Assembly: GCA_038049695.1 (NCBI GenBank)
Contig: CP142455.1
Span: forward strand, 34,571,501 to 34,635,500
Direction: 5' to 3'
DNA: 64,000 nt
DNA from: Cinnamomum chago
Lineage: Eukaryota > Streptophyta > Magnoliopsida > Laurales > Lauraceae
Every line of letters begins with the position of its first letter. Within the stretch, counting starts at the first letter, position 1. A model generated the notes under the pieces. It was given only the letters and a program-made list of their open reading frames with translations. It made no database searches and was not told where the DNA came from. A program made the translations under genes and the position numbers. This document shows, piece after piece, positions 35,531-45,200 of the stretch.

Positions 35531-35776
35531 AAACGATCTTAATAATATCCAATCCACATTCATGTATTAATTAATTAGAAATCACGGCATCACAGCATCC
35601 CATGAAATGACAAAGCCTATTCGCTAGTCCAGGAATCTATCAGTGTCCGTGAAACTCAAGACATTTAAAACTGGAATTGGGTGAATAGCAGAAAGATATA
35701 TTAAAAGTAACCAACCCAACAAACGCTTTCGGAAGAGAATAGACACTCAATACGTTAAAAGAGCTCTCTTCAACTT

Positions 35777-35784
35777 TATAAAAA
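35777..35784 (+). promoter_or_regulatory. TATA box of the captured membrane-protein gene
   Basis: TATAAAAA lies 16 bp before the first in-frame ATG (35793) and about 220 bp before a more likely start at 36000. If used, transcription would begin near 35808, so the ATG at 35793 would not be in the message. Confidence 0.4.
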
Positions 35785-35792
35785 CAAAGAGC

Positions 35793-36901
35793 ATGATTTG
35801 TGAGTCCTCAGTTTTTCTCTGCATTGGGGAAATGCAGACTTCTGAGTCCTCAGTTTTTCTCTCTGTACCATTTGTGAAACTACCTGTCGTGACATGTAAC
35901 GCAGCGCATACACTGGAAGTGTTTCCGAGGCTCCTCGTTAGGAAAGAACAAAAAGAAACAAAGGTAGGACACATTTCTCTGTTCGAGAAAGTAAAAGCCA
36001 TGATCTATGAATTAATCACAGCTTTACATCGTCGATCCTCCACTGCTCTGTTGTGCTCCCTTCTCATGGGGCTCGACACCTTTCTTGGTTTTCGCCGACG
36101 GAAGCTCTGGTTTCCTTGCAAGTTCTTCTCCCTCAATGCCACTTCCTTGGCCCTCCTATGGGTCGCGACAAAACTACCAGTGGATCTCAACACCTCCATG
36201 CCACGCCCTCAAGACCAGCTCACCAAGCTCAGTGGCACCGTCTTGATTTGCACTGTGATGGGTAATTTCATTACCTCTTTAGGGACAATGGACGGATCAG
36301 AGATGATCGCCAATGTCGTTGCTCTAGGCATCCTTGTCGTCACTGTGATTGTAAACATTGGAATTCAGATGGGTACAGGTGTGATTTATGTTTTCTTACC
36401 TGAACATGCTGTAATCATGGTTTTTATGCTAGTTTTGCTTGTGATCTTGTGCTCCACTGCTATAACAGCTCCCACTGCAAAGGAGTTGTTGGAAGAACAA
36501 TATAATGAAGTTCTGCACTCTGATGATGAAGTGCTTTATAATTTGAAACTGAGGGAGTATGTCAAGAAACATTGGAAGATGGCTCACACAGGCAGTCCTC
36601 AGTATGTAGTGGGGCGCCTTGCAACTTGCACTGCTTCAGGAGTTTTCTGTCTCCTCAGTGCTCTGGTCTTACTGCAGGCAGCAGTTAGATCCCTCATAGT
36701 AAGGTATTTAGCTTTATGTGAAGGCAAATCTGATTACACATGGTCAATGACATTGGTATTAATCTCTCAAGCAATTGCCATAGGTGTTGGAACCATTGCC
36801 CCTGGCATCAGATTGTTCAATGCCATTAGCTTCAGGAACCCCAAAGGAGAGCCCTTTACCATTCCACATCAGCAGCAGGGGGCTACTCAGTTGGTGAGAG
36901 A
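35793..36901 (+). pseudogene. Captured multi-pass membrane protein gene, 3'-truncated
   Basis: An uninterrupted frame of about 370 codons of host type. From about residue 80 it shows LWFPCKFFSLNATSLALL, LPVDLNTSMP, SGTVLICTVMGNFITSLGTM, then two or three strongly hydrophobic segments (IVNIGIQMGTGVIYVFLPEH; VIMVFMLVLLVILCSTAIT), a polar stretch (LREYVKKHWKMAHTGSPQY), and two more hydrophobic segments (TASGVFCLLSALVLLQAAV; LVLISQAIAIGVGTIAP). This resembles a plant-specific family of uncharacterised membrane proteins; I give no function. Family members go on past this point, so the copy lacks its C-terminus, cut by the 65-bp repeat at 36902. The start at 36000 (MIYELITALHRR) is preferred over 35793 because of the TATA box at 35777. 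The open frame over more than 1.1 kb suggests recent capture or selection. It lies in the long 5' intron of tnp2, same strand. Confidence 0.7.
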
Positions 36902-36966
36902 GATTTTGCTGCTCTTTCTTTTTTAATCGCATGAAACCCTAGTTTTGATGATGAGATTGTGAAATT
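36902..36966 (+). repeat. 65-bp direct repeat, right copy, bracketing captured DNA
   Basis: Partner of 34267-34331. It cuts off the captured membrane-protein frame: the last residues before its stop at 36924 (REILLLFLF) come from the repeat, not from the host gene. Confidence 0.9.
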
Positions 36967-37645
36967 ATTGTGAAAGGGAAGAGAATACTATTTTAAGTTT
37001 AGGAATTGACATGGAATTGATATATTGGCCAACTGAAAATTGATGCATCTTGTCGATTTGGTTATAGTATCGGTTATATTGATGTGATTTTATTTTAATT
37101 AAAAAATATAACAAATAATTTGCATTGGATTATATTGGTCTACATTGGTAATCAGACAAAATTAGTTGTCTGAAGGAAATTGGGGACTGCATCTTGTATT
37201 GCATGTTTTTTTTTTCTTTTTTTGTTCTCTTGAAAGCTCTTTGTTTGTCTCCATTCCTTCTCTCAGATTCCAACTTTATCTATCCATGTATAACAATCTT
37301 TATGTTTTTGTTGATATTGAGATTAGTTGAAGTAGGGGGAATCCTCACAAACGTGTCATCAAGGTTGTCTGCAAAAGAATGTTTTTAAAGTCCAATCTAC
37401 TCACAAAATAAGCTAGGCATTGCTAGGTTGGGTCTTGATTGTTAGTGTAATTTTCAAATGATCATGAGCCTTTCTGGTCAGTGGTTTTGAACTGCCTAGC
37501 TCGTGGGCCCACTGGAGATGGCCCATGCTACTATAAGCATACTAATGGGATGGCTTTTGCCTTCCTGACTTTAGAGAAATGTTTAAATCAAAACAGAAAA
37601 AAAGGGCTTTCTCAATTAAAAAAAATTAAGATAAAAAAAATCACA
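36967..37645. other. No gene seen; tnp2 5' intron sequence
   Basis: AT-rich intron-like sequence downstream of the captured block, with no coherent frame. A poly-T tract lies at 37207-37220. Confidence 0.5.
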
Positions 37646-37775
37646 TCAAAAGCACTTTAATTGTGGTTTTTTCTTCAAAATGTCAACAATTAAATTGTTA
37701 GCTTTCTCCATTGTCTTCTTCAATTCATCTTCTGACGTTTGATACTTGTCGCAAAAAGATGCAATATGGAATAAC
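37646..37775 (-). pseudogene. Captured terminal exon, gene not recognised
   Basis: On the minus strand a clean acceptor (TATTTGCAG/GTTATTCC) at 37775 opens into 43 codons, [20 protein letters not shown] then [21 protein letters not shown], closed by TGA at 37646-37648. Length, composition and a proper acceptor make it look like the last exon of a host gene. Antisense to tnp2 and within its 5' intron. No family recognised. Confidence 0.45.
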
Positions 37776-40114
37776 CTGCAAATACCACCATCCAAAAGAG
37801 AGGCAAGTTAATTCATTTTGTATAACATGTTAACTAGAAAAGCAAAAACTGAGTTTAGAGGAAAAGATTATCAACTGAACATAGCTATGACATTCATGCA
37901 TAGATCCTTATGTTATGTTCAACATTGTGTCTCCAAACATACATTTTCTACTGCTGGTTCATTTTTGTTAGATTAGGTAAGAAATGCATGAATAATAGCA
38001 TGAATAATAAGAATACAAGGACTGACCCATTGTTTATAATTTCTAATTACTTGTGATTGGGTCAGATATGGACAGGAGTTGGATATTACATTATCAGAAC
38101 CGATTTAGTGCTGAGTACATAGCTGGTGTGAACTCATTTATTGATTTTGCAAAGGCGAATTTCCCCGGGGTAGTGTTGATTAACTGCCCGTGTAACGATT
38201 GCTGTAACCATCGGAAGCAAGACTATGTAACTGTGAGAACTCATTTGCACATTCATGGAATGATGGTCTCATACCTACGGTGGATATTGCACGGGGAACC
38301 TATAGTTCAACCCGATGATTCGGATGAGAGCGATGATGAATCAGAAGATAATCATGATGAATACGATGAGTTGATAGAGGACCATCGTAGGGGAACTTAC
38401 TTGGATGAAGATACTCAAGAGAGGGATGATGTGCAGGATTTTGAAAGTTTGTTGAAGGCTTCTCAGTGTGGCCTGTACCCAGGATGCAAAAGCTCAGATA
38501 CTCTGTTATCGTTTGTCATCAAGATATTGCATGTGAAGGTAGAAAGTGGGTGTAGCAACAAGTCGTTCGACAAGGTTCTGCAGATTTTTAAGGACTTCTT
38601 ACCCGAAGGTCATGTGGTGCCGGCACTAGTTTACGAGGCGAAGAAATTATTACGTGACTTGGGCATGGGATACAAGAACATAGATGCCTGTAAACACAAT
38701 TGTGTGTTGTATTGGAAGGAGAATGCTCAATTGGATAAATGTACAGAATGTGAAGAGCCTAGGTACAAGGTCAATGATGGCAAGCGAAAGAAGATCCCTC
38801 ATAAGGTGCTCCGTTACTTCCCATTGATACCGAGGTTATGCAGATTGTATATGTCAAGGAAGACAGCCACAGAGATGAGATGGCACAGTGATAAGCGCGT
38901 TGACGATGGGATAGCGCGACATCCAGCTGATTCAGTGGAATGGAAAGAATTTGATAAGAAATATCCAGAGTTTGCCCAAGAGACACGTAATGTGAGGCTG
39001 GGGTTAGCCACCGATGGATTCAATCCTTTTGGTAACATGAGCACCTCTTATAGCATGTGGCCTGTTATACTTATGCCTTATAATTTGCCACTATGGATGT
39101 GCATGAAGGAGCCATTCTTGATGATGTCATTACTTATTCCAAGACCAAATTCACCCGGAAACGATATCGATGTATATCTGAGGCCCTTGGTTGATGAGTT
39201 GAAGGAGTTGTGGGATCATGGTGTATCGACTTATGATGCCTCCACTAAATAGACATTTCAAATGCATGCGGCTGTGATGTGGACGATAAATGACTTTCTG
39301 CATATGGTAACTTGTCTGGGTGGAGCACTAAAGGTTATAACGCTTGCCCCTCGTGGAACGACTGCTCGTTAGGGGTGAAGTTGAAAGATAAGTGTCACGC
39401 CCCCGAACCGGAACCTCGGGGGCGGGAAATGGGATTAAGTATAAATGTATTTTTACTTCTCCCAGGATCCGCGTGTGTGAAGACAACACATCCCAACACA
39501 TTCTGAATATTTAGCGGAAGCATTTGTGGCGTTGCGACCCGAAGTCCGTGGCCATCGGATTCCGCGTCGCACTCAACCTTTGGCACATAGCTATTATATC
39601 AAGAATCATATCAGACTGGAGTAATCATCACAATAAAATACAGAGCTGACAGTAACAGGATGTTACATTCCCATATATGTTCAAGTTACAATTATCAATG
39701 TACATTAATTAATAATCCCAAGAAAAAGGCTAATAAAAGCCATACAACAATAAGCTATAAACTACTACCCCAAATATGACGTAGCTCCGATGTCAAGCTC
39801 AATGTCTACATGACATAGCCGACAAACCAACCTGCAAGGCATGGCTCCACAGCCAACAAAACACTCAACTCGGGGCGAAGAAATCTGAACCTGAGTACCA
39901 AAAGTAGTGGGTCAGATACGACGGTCTGGCAGGTGGATGAAAAGATAACAAATATACTGAAGAATAAAACATAAGATAAATCATGTTATTCGATCAAATG
40001 CTGCATATAATAAAACGGGTGCAACGTCGGGAATCTCGGGGAAAACTTGTATTCATTTCAAGCATGGGTAAAACATGAATATCTAATAAAACATGTGTTC
40101 ACTTACATCATCTA

Positions 40115-40600
40115 TAATCATAGATATTTGACAATCGGGTGTTCGTCTAAAAACATGTATAAATATAGTGGTTTGCCAAAACAAACGTTCATTTGGGACT
40201 TAGGTAAGAACATAATTATATAACAAACCAGACATTCATAGCAGTCTAGCAAAACCAAAGTCCATTTGAAACATATGTGAAAATACGGATATTTAACAAA
40301 CCGGGTGTTCGTTTAAAACAGGTGTAACCAAAGAAATCTGACAAGACTGATGTTCATTTAAAACATATCTCAAAGCAAGGATATTTAACAAATCGGATAT
40401 TCATTTGAAACCGGTATAAACATAGTGATCTGGCAAAACAAGTGTCATTTGAAACATATTTCAAAGCATGGGTATTTAACAATTCGGGTATTCATTTAAA
40501 ACACGTGTAATCATATAAATCTAGCAAAATCAATGATCGTATGGAACATATGTAAAAGCATGGTTCTTCACCCAACCGGCATTCATTTAAAACATGTGCG
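40115..40600. repeat. About 105-bp degenerate tandem repeat in the chromovirus LTR
   Basis: Four to five units, each with GGATATTTAACAAACCGGGTGTTCATTTAAAAC-like sequence in two half units, diverged from each other. Confidence 0.65.
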
Positions 40601-40807
40601 GGTACAAAGGACAGAAAACAATATAATAATAACTGAATTTACATTGGAGAATATTAGCACTTGTTTAAATAACAACTTTCATAAAGGAAACGAATCATTT
40701 ATCGGAAAGCAAGTAAGCAATATAAAACATGTCGGGTATCCAAGGAATCGGGAACTGGCAAAATGGCAACCACACGAAGCTAAGTCCTCTATCACTAAAG
40801 TGATAGA

Positions 40808-41070
40808 GCAATAACTAGGCCCTGATCTCAGTCACTCGAGGTGAGGAGAAACAGGGGATCTCATATAAATACATATACTAGGCACTGATCTCAGTCACTC
40901 GAGGTGAGGAGAAACAATGGATCTCATGAATGCATATACATATACTATACATGACCACGGTAGCGAGCCGGGCATCGGGGACCACAGTAGCAATCTGCGG
41001 TATCGGGACAAGACCACGGTAATAACCGGGTATCGGGACGGGACCACGGTAATAACCGGGTATCGGGATC
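40808..41070. repeat. Two short tandem duplications in the chromovirus LTR
   Basis: A unit of about 65 bp containing CTGATCTCAGTCACTCGAGG occurs twice (about 40820 and 40885). A unit of about 30 bp containing ACCACGGTAATAACCGGGTA occurs twice, with further partial copies (40980-41067). Confidence 0.75.
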
Positions 41071-42058
41071 CAAACTGCAGCTGGCGGGACAAGAGGGGGG
41101 ATCTCCAAGTCGGTGGATCAGACCAACAAGGTTATCCAAGCTTAGTGGTGCCGACTCATAGGTCAAATACAATCGAGACATATGCAATTAAATCAAGTAC
41201 AATAGATATATGGGCAAGACGGGGGTGCTCAAGGGCACACTAACATTTCATATCGGGCAATACATGTCGGGACAAATAACTGTTACTACTAGTGTAACTT
41301 CAATGCTTTCGGGAAAACAAGTCATGTAATGCAATTCTCGGGAAAAGAGGTGAAACAATGAACTATAACAATTTCAAGAAAAGTATTAATTTCAAGATCT
41401 ATTTAAGTGAATAGGGGTCCCGTATGTCGATTATAGCCATCGCTTGGTACTCCTTGAGTTCGAAGACATTCCGGGCTCCTTATGCACTTTTACTATTTCC
41501 CAAACTTAACATGAGCTTATGGGTAGTACTAGATGTTACAATAGAAAAGAATCAAGATTATAAACGGTCCATCCTAGGCATGACATTAATCCGGAAACAT
41601 CGAGCAACCTAATCAGTCACCGAAAGGAATAGAATTCGCGATAACCAAGGGAAAGACTTGTGTTTAGATATAAAGAAGATATCGCGTCGTTCCATTCCGT
41701 TCAAGATTGAAATGGATTGAACTCCGATGCCACCGAACCAACCGTGAGGCGTGACGGCTCAAGACATTCTCACACATGGTCCAAACAGTCCAAAGAGGGT
41801 AGCCAGGGTCCCACCTAAAACCAAGAATTAGTGTCTAAATCAGCACCATTCTTTTCTTTTAGTTCCCTAGTCTTAAAGACCTTAGATTAGGGCATAATTG
41901 GTCTTAACACTAAGGTATATACCCCTAGGACTCATAGAAAGCCCAAAGGTTTCCAAAAAAACACCATATTCGGTCCGATCGATCGGAGGAAATTTATGTC
42001 TCAGTGCATTAAAACAGTTGAACGTTATCCCATCGTGGCCTATGCCAGGCAGCCCGCA

Positions 42059-42203
42059 TCGCTCGAGCGAATCGAAGAGTTCGCTCGAGCGAACTCATCG
42101 GTTGAGCGGTTCTTTAAATGCGTTCGAGGACCAAGTTACTGGAAATGCCCGAATCCCTTCCTGGACAGTTCGCTCGAGCGAAGTGTCATGGTCGCTCGAG
42201 CGA
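42059..42203. repeat. Four TCGCTCGAGCGA palindromes in the chromovirus LTR
   Basis: Exact 12-bp self-complementary copies at 42059-42070, 42081-42092, 42170-42181 and 42192-42203, arranged as two close pairs, with a decayed copy (CGTTCGAGGA) near 42121. CpG-rich in an AT-rich LTR, comparable in style to the GGTCGACC clusters in the other families here. Confidence 0.88.
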
Positions 42204-45200
42204 ACGGTCCAGAAATGGATTCCGGACCAGTTCAGCTGTCCTCTTTCTCTTCCTTTTTCCTTTCCTTTCCAACACTTCAACCACTAGCATTTCTCTTCCA
42301 TAATCACTTCAAATCCTCATTAAAACTCCAATGAACAATTAAATTCAAACACCTCTTTAAACGGGTATCAATTTCAAGTCAATGTAACTTATAAACATAA
42401 CCATGAATAGCCAATCCAACCTCATTCCTTTTAAAACCATATGAACAAACTTGACCAAATGAAAGCACATTTTTCCAAGAGATTAACAAGAGAGAAACCA
42501 CCATTAATATGCAATTTCGAAATCAATAGAAATATGACAAGAAGCATGTGTAGAAACATATATCACATTATCAAGAACAAGTAATAAGACTTAGGATTTT
42601 CTCATAAAACTTTGATAACATTGAAACCATCCATTCATCCACTTGCCTTTGACTCTAATCAAGCAAATCAAGCTCCTAATCACCTCTCAAGCTCAAGATC
42701 CACAATCTCTACAAAAACCCCCAAAACAAACCCTAAAATGGGTTAAACAATGAAATGACAATGAAACCATTCAATAATCAAGGTGGAGCTTCTCTAAGGC
42801 TAGAAGATTACAAATCTAGAAGATGAAGAAGAACACTTACTTGCAAGGTCCTCTAATGGCAATGGTAGGCTCAAGGAGATCTTGAAATGGATGATTTGCT
42901 CCACCAAAAGCTATTGGAAGGAAGCTCTCAATGGGATGAAGAAATGATGATCTCTAATCTCTTCTAGGTGCAAGCTTTGGATTGGATTGAGTGGTGGAGA
43001 GCAAGAGCAAGAAGATGAAGAGAAGGAAGCCCTAACTTGTGTTTGTGCTGGAAAAATGAAATGGAAGAAGAAGGTCTCCTCTTGTAGTAAGTGAGGAGTG
43101 GGCTCCACCATGAACAATCCTAATTAGGCTGAAATCATCTCTATCGGGACTTCGGATGAATTCGACGAAGAAGGAAGAAATGATCGTCGAAATATCTAGT
43201 TTCCAAAAAGTATATGTTTCGCGGGTTTCGGGAATATCGAGTTTTGGGTACAGATTTGGTGTGCAATGACTGTTTTGCCCTCAAGGCCAAGAAATCGGGT
43301 TTTGGGTTCTCAAATGGATACGAGATCAACATGAAAGTTGTAGGATTCCTCAAGATGAATGCAACGGGCCAAAAACACAATACGAAACAAATTGAAAAAA
43401 TCTCACAAGAAAATGCAAAGCCGAAAAGGGAACCCCCAAAGGGCCCCACAAGCTACCAAAGCACTCAAAAGCCCAAAACTAGAAGAAAAACCATTCTAGC
43501 TCACAAACTCAACCCAACAAATACTAATCCCACTAAAAGAAACTAATCCACAAATAAAACAACACTAATCCAAGAGATTAGGGGTCGGGTTCTCACAATA
43601 AGATTGGGTACATTGGCCAATCGAAAATACTTGGAACTGAACCACCAATGGCGTAGAAGCAAGGCCTTCAACGGTCAACCTGAGCGTGAAAAGAATTCTT
43701 TGGATTTACCGGGGCAAAAGGTACTAGATCAGCTAGAAGAACTAGTGCCAGTCAAGTTTGGCAAGAATAACAAAAGACCTCGTGACTCTGGAGAACTGAA
43801 TTGGACAAAGAAAAGCATCCTATTCGAATGGCCCTACTGGAAGTGCAAAAAACTCCGACACAACCTTGATCCTATGCACATTGAGAAAAACATCTGTGTA
43901 TCTTTGGTTGGAACAATTTTGGGCATAAAGGGCAAAAATAAGGACACCGATAAAGCGCGTAAGGATTTGAAAAATATGGGCATCAGGCCAGAGTTGCATC
44001 TAGTGGAGAGGGGCGATGGATCCAGCTTGAAGCCGCATGCCTCTTACACTCTGGAACCAAAACATAGAGATGGGTTTTATGAATTTTTGAAGTCGATCAA
44101 ATACCCAAACGGCTATGCGGCGAACCTCTCGAGGTGTGTAACCTCAAAAAATGATAAATTAGCTGGTTTAAAGAGCCATGATTGCCACATCCTTATCCAA
44201 TGCATCCTTCCTATTGGCATGCGCGACTTTCTGAATAAGGATATCTGTACAACATTATTTGAGTTAGGCAGCTTTTTCCAAGACATCTGCTCGAAAACAT
44301 AGAGACACAATGATTTGAAAAAATTGGAGGAGCAGATAGTTTTAATATTGTGCAAGCTGGAGAGGATTTTTCCTCCTGCTTTCTTTGATGTGATGGTTCA
44401 TCTATCGGTTCACTTGCCACGCGAGGCCATACTTGGTGGACCGGTGCAATATCGATGGATGTACCCGATAGAAAGGTAATAGTTGTTGACCATTGATTAA
44501 TTATTTATGTTTTAGTGAAATTTCCATGCATTGAAAATCGTAATTGTTATCACTGGTTGTTTAAAGGTTTCTGAAGACACTTAAAGGGTACGTTCGCAAC
44601 CGAGCTCGGCCTGAAGGTTCGATCGCCGAGGCTTACATTGTCAAAGAGTGCCTCACTTTTTGCTCAATGTATTTAAGGCAGACTGATCAAGTACAACGTT
44701 ATGATGATGGTGGCGAACGTGGCCCGGGGATGTTAGTCTTCACACAAACTGTCCGTCCCATCGGACTGCTGCCAAGGGCACATGATCCTTCTCAAAGAGA
44801 GCGTGACATGGCTCATTGGTTTGTGTAGAATAATTGCCCCGAGGTGGAGCCGTATCTACAGTATGTGCTTCAATCTAGCCATATTTATACATTGCTCGTT
44901 AATTCCTTTATTCAGTCTTACTCTTACTTATTCATTGGAAGCTATCTTGAGTATGGAACCCAAGAATTCAATGCAAGATCAAACATGTGGAGATGTCGGT
45001 CAGATACAACGAAAAGAATTTGCAGGATGGTTTAAACAACGGGTAAGACATATAAAATATTATCATTTTAATTGCTAGCTTATTCGATTACACTTCAAAT
45101 AACATTAGACTAATACATTTGTCTTAATCTTCTTATGTAGATGAATCAATTGCGAACTCTAGGGTCATCGGAAGCTTCCGATGAGATGTGGTCATTAGCA

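Larger units (their letters stand above)
39393..43597 (-). mobile_element. Solo LTR, 4.2 kb, chromovirus (Tekay/Del-like) gypsy
   Basis: The termini on the minus strand are TGTGAGAACCCGACC and GGGGGCGTGACA, and it is flanked by the perfect 5-bp duplication ATAAG (39388-39392 and 43598-43602). No internal coding region. Long LTRs with TGTGAGAACCC...GTGACA ends are typical of Tekay/Del chromoviruses, so that lineage is inferred. It lies inside the tnp2 gene of the CACTA and is therefore younger than the CACTA. Several layers of tandem repeats occur inside (entries below). Confidence 0.88.

Noticed and set aside
36902-36926. C-terminal residues REILLLFLF of the membrane-protein frame
   Set aside because: They are encoded by the 65-bp repeat of the transposon and are an accident of the junction.
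40917-41243. 108-codon frame in the chromovirus LTR
   Set aside because: Built from the tandem ACCACGGTAATAACCGGG units; LTR, not coding.
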